5,062 nt of DNA from Acidobacteriota bacterium. Lineage in GTDB: Bacteria; Acidobacteriota; UBA4820; DSQY01. Shown piece by piece: positions 1 through 5,062 of this stretch; the first letter of the stretch is position 1; every line of letters starts with the position of its first letter. Made by a program: the position numbers and the translations under genes. The stretch lies in assembly GCA_021814085.1 (NCBI GenBank), contig JAKAJA010000167.1:1-5062 (forward strand). The letters run 5' to 3'. The notes under the pieces were generated by a model, which was given only the letters and a program-made list of their open reading frames with translations, searched no databases and was not told the origin of the DNA.

Positions 1-37
1 GGATGAGGGCATCTTCTCCGAGAAGATGCCCTCATCC
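1..37. repeat. Perfect inverted repeat at the window edge, probable fold-back artefact
   Basis: Bases 1-18 are the exact reverse complement of bases 20-37, leaving a single central base at 19. The palindrome begins exactly at the first base of the window. Its right arm reads naturally as the conserved Arg-Glu-Asp segment of a sigma-54 activator AAA+ domain. Its left arm adds a TGA at 4-6 in the same frame and does not resemble the family. The simplest reading (inference) is that the left arm is a reverse-complement copy created at a contig end during sequencing or assembly. A genuine short palindrome that breaks the gene is possible but less likely. Confidence 0.85.
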
Positions 38-405
38 TCCTGAAGCATTACTACAGGCGCTTCGGAGGAGGGGAGCTCGAACTGGACGAGGGTGCAAAAA
101 AGGCGTTGTCTTCCCACCCCTGGCCGGGCAACATCCGCGAAATCATGAACGTGTGCCAGCGGCTGGCCGTCTTGAATCCCCGGGAGAAGGTCGTCCGCGA
201 CCTCCTGCCAGCGGAGATCAGGCTTCCCACGATGGCGGCTGAAGATCCGGAGTCCTCCGAAAGGGGAGGGCTGTGGGACCAGGAGCGTGCAGCCATCCTC
301 CGGGCACTTGAAGAGCAGGGCGGCAACCGATCGGCGGCCGCTCGGGCTCTGCGCGTCCCGCGGCACATCCTCTTGTATCGCATGAAGAAGTACGGCCTCG
401 ACTAG
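7..405 (+). CDS. Sigma-54-dependent transcriptional activator, C-terminal part (partial)
   Basis: This is the 3' end of an NtrC-type activator, which uses ATP to remodel sigma-54 RNA polymerase at distant-enhancer promoters. About 132 residues are visible. They begin inside the C-terminal subdomain of the AAA+ module, with R-E-D followed by an LLKHYY helix corresponding to the family's RxEDI...L..HFL segment. Then comes the hallmark HPWPGNIREIMN (about residues 37-48 of this fragment), a linker, and a Fis-type helix-turn-helix in the last 40 or so residues (GGNRSAAARALRV, then a recognition helix ending KKYGLD). The ATPase core (Walker A, GAFTGA, Walker B) and any receiver or sensor domain lie outside the window, so the signal it answers is unknown. 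The frame has a TGA at 4-6, inside the edge palindrome, so the true gene very probably continues upstream. It converges on the secreted-protein gene. Confidence 0.9.
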   Translation, partial: GHLLREDALILLKHYYRRFGGGELELDEGAKKALSSHPWPGNIREIMNVCQRLAVLNPREKVVRDLLPAEIRLPTMAAEDPESSERGGLWDQERAAILRALEEQGGNRSAAARALRVPRHILLYRMKKYGLD

Positions 406-425
406 GATCGATCTTCAGAGTGAAA

Positions 426-445
426 GGGGGCCATCGCTGGCCCCC
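426..445. terminator. Hairpin between convergent genes, candidate bidirectional terminator
   Basis: An 8-bp perfect stem (gggggcca / tggccccc) closes a 4-base loop, TCGC, at 434-437. It lies 21 bases after the stop of the sigma-54 activator and 34 bases after the stop of the convergent secreted-protein gene. On the minus strand the stem is followed by CTTTCACTCT, a weak U-rich tail. On the plus strand no T-tract follows. Position and stem strength support a terminator role, but the poor tails make the mechanism uncertain. Confidence 0.6.
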
Positions 446-479
446 TCCGGGAAGTTCACGGCGCGCGATGGGCGCAGGT

Positions 480-1349
480 TCAGTGGCTGCTTCCATATGG
501 GTCGGGGCAATAGCCGCCCGAGAACCCCCTGGCGTGTTCCCGGCGGTCCAGGGGGTCGAGCGTGGGTCTGGGCTCTGGCAGCACGCCGAGCCTCACGAGC
601 TGGGGGCGGAACTCGTATCGGATCCGAACCACGGCGCTGGGGTTGCGCTCGAGCTCGAGGTGGACCCATTCCACGCCGTGGTCTTCCTTTCGTCCAATCC
701 CCGTGGCGGCGTAATCATTCGAGAGGCCGGCGGAGGATTTCGATTTGGATTCGGCCGATGATTCACCCTTTTGCGAGGGGGCTGGCGCTGGCGCATTCAG
801 CGATTTCGGAGCCTCGAGGCGATCCGGGCCTGACGGGGAATCTTTCATCCCACCGTATCCAGGGTAGAGATCAATAGGCCGGGGCGGTGGCGGTGGCGGG
901 ACCTTCTCGCGGAAAAAGGCCGCCTCGATCACCCCGAGGTTGTCCGTTTGGCCAAGCCAGGCGCCGTAGGACTTTTTTTCGCCGGTGAAATAGAATTTCC
1001 GGGCTTCGGAACCGTTAATCTGCCACCCCGAAATGGTCACTGTCTCATAAGGTCCGAGAACCCATTTCGGGGCGTTTCGGACGCTGCTCCGTTTGGCGTT
1101 GATCGTGTTGAGGCCGTCCACCGATAGTGCCACCGCGACCCGGCAAGGCAGGGGGTTGGTGATGCGGAGCGCATACTCGCGATCCTTGAGCGCCTCCACG
1201 TACACCGTCCCTCCGCTCACGAACTCGGGGCGCTGGACCTCGTCCACCATGAGGGCCAGGGAAAAGCCGTCCCGTCCGGCGGGCCATAGGGAAGTGGCAG
1301 AGAGGGCGATGGTTAGGCACAGGGCGGTCAGCAGGGGCTTTCTGAACAT
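480..1349 (-). CDS. Secreted protein of unknown function, likely ECF-sigma regulated
   Basis: This 289-residue protein belongs to no family I can name. The N-terminus (MFRKPLLTALCLTIALSATSL) is a signal peptide, so it is probably periplasmic or envelope-exposed. Two conserved-looking segments follow. Residues 45-150 form a beta-rich domain with VDGLN (78-82), KWVLGPYE (95-102), GWQ (108-110), ARKFYFT (116-122), SYGAWLG (127-133) and NLGVI (137-141). Residues 214-282 contain WVHLELE, IRYEFRPQLVRLGVLP and a terminal ARGF...CPDP. They are joined by a linker of about 60 residues that opens with six prolines (151-156) and is Pro/Ser/Lys-rich. The mature part has only two cysteines (69 and 281), which could pair. 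I chose the ATG at 1349 because an AAGGAGG at 1356-1362 precedes it with 6-base spacing and a candidate promoter lies just upstream. A 30-residue longer reading from 1439 would begin upstream of that promoter and adds Arg-rich, non-signal sequence. It follows the sigma/anti-sigma pair but has its own promoter. Confidence 0.85.
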   Translation of the reverse strand: MFRKPLLTALCLTIALSATSLWPAGRDGFSLALMVDEVQRPEFVSGGTVYVEALKDREYALRITNPLPCRVAVALSVDGLNTINAKRSSVRNAPKWVLGPYETVTISGWQINGSEARKFYFTGEKKSYGAWLGQTDNLGVIEAAFFREKVPPPPPPRPIDLYPGYGGMKDSPSGPDRLEAPKSLNAPAPAPSQKGESSAESKSKSSAGLSNDYAATGIGRKEDHGVEWVHLELERNPSAVVRIRYEFRPQLVRLGVLPEPRPTLDPLDRREHARGFSGGYCPDPYGSSH

Positions 1350-1355
1350 GGCGGG

Positions 1356-1362
1356 CCTCCTT
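1356..1362 (-). promoter_or_regulatory. Ribosome binding site of the secreted-protein gene (decides the start)
   Basis: On the minus strand the sequence AAGGAGG lies 6 bases before the ATG at 1349-1347. It is a near-ideal Shine-Dalgarno match at ideal spacing and rules in this start over the upstream in-frame start at 1439. Confidence 0.85.
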
Positions 1363-1371
1363 CTAGCTGCT

Positions 1372-1399
1372 TGAGACCGGGAGGGGAGGAGGTGGTTCC
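1372..1399 (-). promoter_or_regulatory. ECF-type promoter of the secreted-protein gene
   Basis: Read on the minus strand, GGAACC (1399-1394) is followed by exactly 16 bases and then GTCTCA (1377-1372). GGAAC at -35 and a TCT-containing -10 is the known architecture of promoters used by RpoE-like ECF sigma factors. The -10 ends 22 bases before the ATG, leaving a short leader that contains the ribosome binding site. The same -35, spacing and -10 class occur in front of the adjacent sigma gene, so control by that sigma factor is a reasonable inference. Confidence 0.7.
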
Positions 1400-1403
1400 A
1401 CCT

Positions 1404-1424
1404 GTGTCGGAGGCAGCCCGACAC
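1404..1424 (-). other. Small hairpin downstream of the anti-sigma gene
   Basis: Seven-base arms (gtgtcgg / ccgacac) close a 7-base loop in the 142-base gap between the anti-sigma stop and the secreted-protein start, just upstream of the -35 element. It could end or stabilise the sigma/anti-sigma transcript. There is no T-tract after it, so I do not call it an intrinsic terminator. Besides this hairpin and the promoter, the gap shows nothing I recognise. Confidence 0.3.
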
Positions 1425-1491
1425 CGGGAGCGCGGGCACACCTTCTCAATGCCGCTGGAAGTTCATGGGAATGAAGGTTTGCTCTGGGCGT

Positions 1492-2544
1492 TCAGCTGAT
1501 CCGTTTGAGCCTGTATGAGCCCGGAGGAACGTGGAGGGGATGGATGACGTCCCGCAAGGTGGCCAGAGAGGCATCCATGGGCTTCCCGGCCGAATCCTGA
1601 ACGCGCAAGGCGCTATCCGGGGAGATGACCACGGTCCAGACGCCGCCGGATGGCGGGGCCGCCGAGGGGGGCAGCTGCAGGGAAATGAAGGGCCCGGAGC
1701 CCATGAGTGGGCTCAGGGTGCAGACCACCGATGCCAGGGGTTCGGATTCGGGGAGTTGGGCGGAGAGCTCTGCCTTGGGACGCGAAAGCGCGGTGGCCGA
1801 GGGGCGGGAGCTGTCTCTGGATGCGGCGCCAGCGGGCTCGGGCGCCGCCCGTTCCTCGAAGCGGTTGGACAGGGGCTGGAAGGCCCCCTTGTCGTCAGCA
1901 CCTTTTTGTTGAGGGGGCGGTGGCGTGGCGAAGAGAGAATCCTTCCGTTCGTCCGCCATATCCGACTGTAGGTCTGCGGGCCTTTCGCCTGCAGGCGCCG
2001 GAGGGGTGCTGGCCGAATCGGCGCGTGCGGCGGGGGCTGGGGCAGATGGGGACGAAGGGGCCGGGACCGCCTCCCGGGATTGGCCCGCGACGGGCGCAAC
2101 GGATTTAAAGAGTTCAAGGGCAGCGGGGGCATCCTTCGCCTTGGCTTCGGCCCCGGGCTTCTGCTTGGAGGAAAGGGGACGCGATGCGGCAGGCACAGGC
2201 TCCGAGGGAGCCTTGGGGCGCAGCACCTGGACTAGGCCGTATCCCCCGAGGAGGAGCCCGAGGAAGAGGACCAGGAGGGGGCCGGCCCAGAGTTTTTTCA
2301 AGCCGAAGAGCCATGCTCCCTTGGCATGCTCCGACTCGGCGGCCTCCTGGACGTGGGCCATGATGCGGGTGTGCAGGAAGGGGGGCGTATCTTCCTCCCC
2401 CATGGCATGGAGTTCCTTCCGCACGGCCTGCCAGTGGTCCCAGAACTCCTGGCAGCCCGGACACTCGTGGACGTGGGAGTTGGCCTCTCCAGAAGTGATG
2501 GCTCCCTCGCGATTAATCAGTTCCCGGACTTCGTCGCAGGTCAT
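1492..2544 (-). CDS. Membrane-anchored zinc-finger anti-sigma factor
   Basis: This 350-residue protein probably binds and inhibits the ECF sigma factor encoded just upstream. The cytoplasmic N-terminus carries the zinc-binding anti-sigma (zf-HC2/ZAS) signature: Cys3, then His24-x3-Cys28-x2-Cys31. A single transmembrane helix follows at about residues 86-107 (WAGPLLVLFLGLLLGGYGLVQV). A long Pro/Ala/Ser-rich stretch (about 108-265) comes next, then a C-terminal segment of about 80 residues that looks beta-rich (SVVCTLSPL, FISLQLPP, GVWTVVISP, PPGSYRLKRI). Known family members release the sigma factor on an envelope signal by proteolysis or conformational change; which applies here is not visible. 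I chose the ATG at 2544 because it forms an ATGA overlap with the sigma stop codon, has GGAGGG 9 bases upstream (2554-2559), and gives the usual M-T-C-D-E-V start. An ATG at 2550, two codons earlier, is too close to that site. The overlap implies translational coupling and matched amounts of the two proteins. Confidence 0.88.
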   Translation of the reverse strand: MTCDEVRELINREGAITSGEANSHVHECPGCQEFWDHWQAVRKELHAMGEEDTPPFLHTRIMAHVQEAAESEHAKGAWLFGLKKLWAGPLLVLFLGLLLGGYGLVQVLRPKAPSEPVPAASRPLSSKQKPGAEAKAKDAPAALELFKSVAPVAGQSREAVPAPSSPSAPAPAARADSASTPPAPAGERPADLQSDMADERKDSLFATPPPPQQKGADDKGAFQPLSNRFEERAAPEPAGAASRDSSRPSATALSRPKAELSAQLPESEPLASVVCTLSPLMGSGPFISLQLPPSAAPPSGGVWTVVISPDSALRVQDSAGKPMDASLATLRDVIHPLHVPPGSYRLKRIS

Positions 2545-3191
2545 GGCCATATGCCCTCCAAGGCCTCGCGCAGGGCCTGCCTCGCCCTGGAAAGCCTGGA
2601 TTTGACGGTGCCCACGGGGCAGTTGAGGAGGAGGCCCACCTGGTCATAGTCGAGGTCTTGGATGTCCCGCAGGACGATGATCTCGCGGTGCTCGGGCGAG
2701 AGGGCGTGGAGGGCCCGCCCGAGGGCCTGCCTCAGCTCCGATCCGAGGGTCATGGAAGCGGGGTCGGGAGAGATATCTTGAAGCGCGGGCTCCATCTCCT
2801 CTCCATCCTCACGGTTTTCCCTGGCGAGGGGAGACCGCTTGCGCTTCATTTTCCCCGCCGTGCTCGAAAGCATGTTCCGGCAGACGTTCATGCAGATTCC
2901 GATGACCCAGGTCTTGAAGGAGGCATCGTTTCTGAAGTCTTTGAGGGACCGGTAGACCCTGATGAAGGTCTCCTGGGAGGCCTCCATGGCGTCATCTGGA
3001 TCTCCCAGCATGCGCAGGGCGACTCGGTAGACCTCCCGTTCCCGGCTGCGGACGAGGGCTTCGAAGGCGTCCTCGTGCCCCGCCTGGAAACGGGTCACGC
3101 TCGCCGCGTCGGCATCCCAGTCTCTGCTCCGGTTCTGGCCCATGGGCCCCGCATCCGCCATGGACCAAGGATATACCAAAACCAGTCCCAC
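2541..3191 (-). CDS. ECF (sigma-70 family) RNA polymerase sigma factor
   Basis: This 216-residue protein should direct RNA polymerase to a small stress or envelope regulon. Region 2 spans about residues 42-106 (DAFEALVRS..., then QETFIRVYRSLKDFRNDASFKTW, the core-binding and -10-recognition helices). A charged linker of about 55 residues follows. Region 4 lies at about 163-212, with LSPEHREIIVLRD and the -35-reading helix-turn-helix (VGTVKSRLSRARQALREAL). This two-domain layout without regions 1.1 and 3 defines ECF sigmas. I chose the GTG at 3191 because GGGAGG (3198-3203) sits 6 bases upstream, and because the candidate promoter puts the transcript start just upstream of that site. A GTG at 3209 would directly abut the -10. 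ATGs at 3161 or 3143 lack a clear ribosome binding site but would keep both sigma domains. The gene overlaps the anti-sigma gene by 4 bases and probably autoregulates. Confidence 0.93.
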   Translation of the reverse strand: MGLVLVYPWSMADAGPMGQNRSRDWDADAASVTRFQAGHEDAFEALVRSREREVYRVALRMLGDPDDAMEASQETFIRVYRSLKDFRNDASFKTWVIGICMNVCRNMLSSTAGKMKRKRSPLARENREDGEEMEPALQDISPDPASMTLGSELRQALGRALHALSPEHREIIVLRDIQDLDYDQVGLLLNCPVGTVKSRLSRARQALREALEGIWP

Positions 3192-3197
3192 GTTTAA

Positions 3198-3203
3198 CCT
3201 CCC
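3198..3203 (-). promoter_or_regulatory. Ribosome binding site supporting the GTG start of the sigma gene
   Basis: GGGAGG on the minus strand lies 6 bases (ttaaac) before the GTG at 3191-3189. None of the other in-frame starts (3209, 3161, 3143) has a comparable site, so this one decides the start. Confidence 0.65.
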
Positions 3204-3209
3204 GTCCAC

Positions 3210-3237
3210 TTAGACCGTGACGGAGGGTGGTAGTTCC
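3210..3237 (-). promoter_or_regulatory. ECF-type promoter of the sigma/anti-sigma operon (probable autoregulation)
   Basis: On the minus strand GGAACT (3237-3232) is followed by exactly 16 bases and then GTCTAA (3215-3210), ending 18 bases before the GTG start. This closely matches the known RpoE-type consensus (GGAACTT, about 16 bases, TCTAA or TCAAA). An ECF sigma gene preceded by a promoter of its own class is the usual autoregulatory arrangement. The second copy of this architecture at 1372-1399 strengthens the call. Confidence 0.75.
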
Positions 3238-3267
3238 AGGGGACGGACTGTGAGGGTGGAGAAGCAA

Positions 3268-4671
3268 TCAGTCCAGTTGGACCGGTTCCCCGGCCTTGAG
3301 AATACGCACGTCGGAGTGGCCCAAGGCGTTCAGGTGCGCTCGCAGGTGGGCCTGCGCGTCCGGTTCGCCGTGCACCAGAAGTATCTTCTGGAGGCGGCCT
3401 TGGTCGAGCTTTCCGACGTAGTCTCCGATTTCCCTGTAATCGGCGTGCGCGGAAAATGCGTTGAGGATCTTGACCCGGGCTCTGACGGGATGCCTCTCGC
3501 CGAAGATGGTTACCTCGGGGCGCTTGTCGGCGAGGGCCCGCCCGAGGGTGTTCTGGGCCATGAACCCCACGATGAGGACCGTGTTGCGCTCGTCCCCAAT
3601 GCCGTGCAGGAGGTGGTGGAGGATGCGGCCGGCCTCGCACATGCCCGCTGACGAGATGATGACGCAGGGGGCGGTGAGGTCGTTCAACTTTTTCGATTCC
3701 GCGGAATCCGTGATGTAACGCAAGGCCTGGAACGTAAAGGGGCTCTCACCGTTGTCGAGGAATTCCTCCACCGCTTCCGCATCGTAGCAGTCCTCGTGGG
3801 CCCTGAAGATGGTCGTGGCGGAGACGGCCATGGGGCTGTCCACGAAGACGGGGACGGCGGGAATGCGGCCGGCCTTGTGGAGCCTGTGCAGGAAGTAGAT
3901 GAGCTCCTGGGTTCGTTCCACGGCGAACGCGGGGATGATCACCCGCCCGCCCTGGGCGACCGTCTTGCGAACCACGTCGGCGAGCTCTTCTTCGGCTGTA
4001 TCAATAGGGTCGTGGAGGCGGTCGCCATAGGTGCTCTCACAGACGAGCACGTCCACCGGAGGAATCACCTCTGGGTCCCTGAGGAGTGGCAACCCAGGCC
4101 GGCCGAGGTCTCCCGTGAAGCCCACCGCCATGCCCCCATCGAGTTCCAGACGTACCAGGGCCGACCCCAGAATGTGTCCCGCATCGTACAGCGTGGCTCG
4201 GACCCCTGGGGCGATTTCCCGGGCACGCCCGTAGGGAACGGTCACATAGCGAGACATGGCCTCGCGGACGTCTTCCGGGCTGTAGAGGGGAGGGAAGACC
4301 TTCCGCCAGGGCCGGGGGTTCTTCTTCTGCTGGTTGTCGAGGAACCGGGCGTCGTATGCCTGGATCCGGGCCGAATCTTCGAGGACGAGACCGGCGATGT
4401 CGCGCGTGGCGCTCGTGGACAGGATATCCCCGCCGAATCCCTCCTTGACGAGGAGGGGGAACACGCCGCAGTGGTCCAGGTGGCCGTGGGTGTTCACGCA
4501 CGCGTGCAGGGAAGACGGGGAGAAGGGGAATACCTGGTTCTTTCGGCGGGCCTCCTCGCGGTGGCCCTGGAACATGCCGCAGTCCACGAGGACTTTGGTC
4601 CCGCCCGTGTCCAGCAAGTGTTTGCTTCCGGTGACTTCCTCCGCCGCTCCGTGGGCCGTCAAGGTGATCAT
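3268..4671 (-). CDS. Beta-CASP metallo-beta-lactamase-fold hydrolase, probable RNase (CPSF73/RMMBL-like)
   Basis: This 467-residue protein has the full motif set of the beta-CASP branch of the metallo-beta-lactamase fold, whose characterised members are zinc-dependent RNA endo/exonucleases. Visible metal ligands are HGHLDH (His62, His64, Asp66, His67), His166 (AGHILGSA) and Asp188 (FTGDLG). The beta-CASP motif A acidic residue is Glu212 in ESTYGDR. The cap domain follows and includes SSAGMCEAGR (340-349). The C-terminal RMMBL segment has FSAHAD (His409) and VHGE (His434), the family's motif B and C histidines. No signal peptide is visible, so it is cytoplasmic. Length is normal for the bacterial single-chain form. 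The ATG at 4671 gives the usual start (MITLTAHGAAEEVTGS) and has a G-rich tract just upstream; an in-frame GTG at 4677 is the alternative. It lies 76 bases upstream of the sigma gene, which has its own promoter, so a functional link to the sigma module is not shown. Confidence 0.9.
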   Translation of the reverse strand: MITLTAHGAAEEVTGSKHLLDTGGTKVLVDCGMFQGHREEARRKNQVFPFSPSSLHACVNTHGHLDHCGVFPLLVKEGFGGDILSTSATRDIAGLVLEDSARIQAYDARFLDNQQKKNPRPWRKVFPPLYSPEDVREAMSRYVTVPYGRAREIAPGVRATLYDAGHILGSALVRLELDGGMAVGFTGDLGRPGLPLLRDPEVIPPVDVLVCESTYGDRLHDPIDTAEEELADVVRKTVAQGGRVIIPAFAVERTQELIYFLHRLHKAGRIPAVPVFVDSPMAVSATTIFRAHEDCYDAEAVEEFLDNGESPFTFQALRYITDSAESKKLNDLTAPCVIISSAGMCEAGRILHHLLHGIGDERNTVLIVGFMAQNTLGRALADKRPEVTIFGERHPVRARVKILNAFSAHADYREIGDYVGKLDQGRLQKILLVHGEPDAQAHLRAHLNALGHSDVRILKAGEPVQLD

Positions 4672-4733
4672 AAGCACCCCCGACCTAGGCTACCGCCAGC
4701 GGAGACGGGGCGCAACAGGCGGACCCGTATCAC

Positions 4734-4762
4734 CGGAGAGGCGCGAGACCCGCGCCTCTCCG
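4734..4762 (-). terminator. Strong hairpin downstream of the binding-protein gene, candidate terminator
   Basis: A perfect 12-bp GC-rich stem (4734-4745 with 4751-4762) closes a 5-base loop. It starts 23 bases after the stop codon of the ABC binding-protein gene and lies before the beta-CASP gene on the same strand. No T-run follows on the minus strand, so it could be an intrinsic-like terminator without a U-tract or a 3'-end-protecting hairpin. The rest of the 4672-4785 gap shows no convincing promoter. Confidence 0.55.
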
Positions 4763-4785
4763 TCTCAAGCCCGAAGTGACGAAGC

Positions 4786-5062
4786 TCAGGATCCCACTTC
4801 CTCGAACTTCCCGTCCCTCACGCGCCACACACTGTAGATGAACCCCGCGGGGTCGCCGCTGTCGTTGATCTGCATGAGCCCGAAAGGGGTTTCGAAGGTG
4901 AGGCGGTGAATGGCCTCCCCGACGGTTCTGTCGCTCAGGGGGGTGACGGCCTTGGATGCGGCCATGAGGCCCACGTTGGCGGCCGTATAGCCGAAGATGC
5001 TGAGAGGTCCCGGGGACGCTCTGAACCGCTTCTCATAATTCGCCGCTAACTCTTTGGCCTTC
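4786..5062 (-). CDS. Branched-chain amino-acid-type ABC transporter substrate-binding protein, C-terminal end (partial)
   Basis: The last 92 residues of a LivK/LivJ-like (Peripla_BP_6) periplasmic binding protein are visible, and the frame stays open to the window edge. Recognisable family features are the Y-x-K-R-F helix near the start of the fragment, a GYTAANVGLMAASKAV helix (the family's GYDAA...L..AI..A), TVGEAIHRLTFETPFGLMQIND, then GDPAGFIYSVWRVRDGKFEEV at the end. Such proteins bind leucine/isoleucine/valine or, in many paralogues, amides, urea or aromatic acids, and deliver them to a LivHMGF permease/ATPase. The ligand cannot be told from this fragment. A shorter reading starting at the GTG at 4974 would cut the fold, so I treat the gene as truncated by the window. 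The permease genes are not downstream; a hairpin and an unrelated gene follow. Confidence 0.85.
   Translation of the reverse strand, partial: KAKELAANYEKRFRASPGPLSIFGYTAANVGLMAASKAVTPLSDRTVGEAIHRLTFETPFGLMQINDSGDPAGFIYSVWRVRDGKFEEVGS

Noticed and set aside
1..405. Calling the sigma-54 activator a pseudogene because of the TGA at 4-6
   Set aside because: The stop lies only within the left arm of the fold-back palindrome at the window edge. The rest of the frame is intact through the Fis-type helix-turn-helix.
889..904. GC-rich repeat-like tract (ggcggtggcggtggcgg) in the secreted-protein gene
   Set aside because: It is simply the coding sequence of the six-proline tract in the linker, not a separate repeat element.
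1350..1439. N-terminal extension of the secreted protein from a start at 1439
   Set aside because: It would place the ribosome binding site and the candidate ECF promoter inside the gene and bury the signal peptide behind 30 Arg-rich residues. The ATG at 1349 has an ideal AAGGAGG.
1460..1475. Short inverted repeat ttcat-ggga-atgaa in the gap after the anti-sigma gene
   Set aside because: A 5-bp AT-rich stem is expected by chance and has no terminator tail.
1925..2605. Plus-strand open frame of 226 codons opposite the anti-sigma gene
   Set aside because: It shadows a well-supported anti-sigma gene. The translation is low-complexity and runs across the sigma/anti-sigma junction.
2658..3197. 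Plus-strand open frame of 179 codons opposite the sigma gene
   Set aside because: It is antisense to a clear ECF sigma factor and has no recognisable domain.
4687..4715. Possible sigma-70 promoter for the beta-CASP gene (TTGCGC, 17 bases, TAGCCT)
   Set aside because: Both hexamers are poor matches and the implied transcript start would fall on the only candidate ribosome binding site. Too weak to list.
3796..4779. Long open frame on the plus strand opposite the beta-CASP gene (327 codons)
   Set aside because: It is antisense to a gene with all catalytic motifs intact. Its translation is Gly/Val/His-rich without recognisable domains, typical of a high-GC antisense frame.

Overview
The window is gene-dense, GC-rich bacterial DNA with short intergenic gaps, ordinary Shine-Dalgarno sites, and no RNA gene, CRISPR array, transposon or phage gene that I can see. 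The gene set (a sigma-54 activator, an ECF sigma factor with a zinc-finger anti-sigma factor, a beta-CASP RNase-like protein and a LivK-type binding protein) suggests a free-living Gram-negative-type organism. Acidobacteriota, Desulfobacterota/Myxococcota or a related environmental lineage would fit, but the sequence alone does not settle it.

Layout: positions 7-405 on the plus strand hold the 3' end of a sigma-54-dependent transcriptional activator. Everything else is on the minus strand. Read in its direction of transcription, it runs: the 3' end of a branched-chain amino-acid-type ABC transporter binding protein (5062-4786); a hairpin; a beta-CASP metallo-beta-lactamase-fold hydrolase (4671-3268); an ECF sigma factor (3191-2541); a membrane-anchored zinc-binding anti-sigma factor (2544-1492) joined to the sigma gene by an ATGA overlap; and a secreted protein of unknown function (1349-480). 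That last gene converges on the sigma-54 activator, with a hairpin between them at 426-445.

The most informative signal is regulatory. Two sites on the minus strand have the same ECF-type architecture: GGAACT-N16-GTCTAA just upstream of the sigma gene, and GGAACC-N16-GTCTCA just upstream of the secreted-protein gene. The simplest model is a self-contained cell-envelope signalling module. The sigma factor activates its own operon and the secreted protein, the anti-sigma factor holds the sigma factor at the membrane, and its periplasmic domain or the secreted protein takes part in sensing or in the response. The secreted protein and the anti-sigma periplasmic domain have no function I recognise.

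The first 37 bases form a perfect fold-back palindrome that puts a stop codon into the sigma-54 activator frame. This looks like a contig-end assembly artefact rather than biology.
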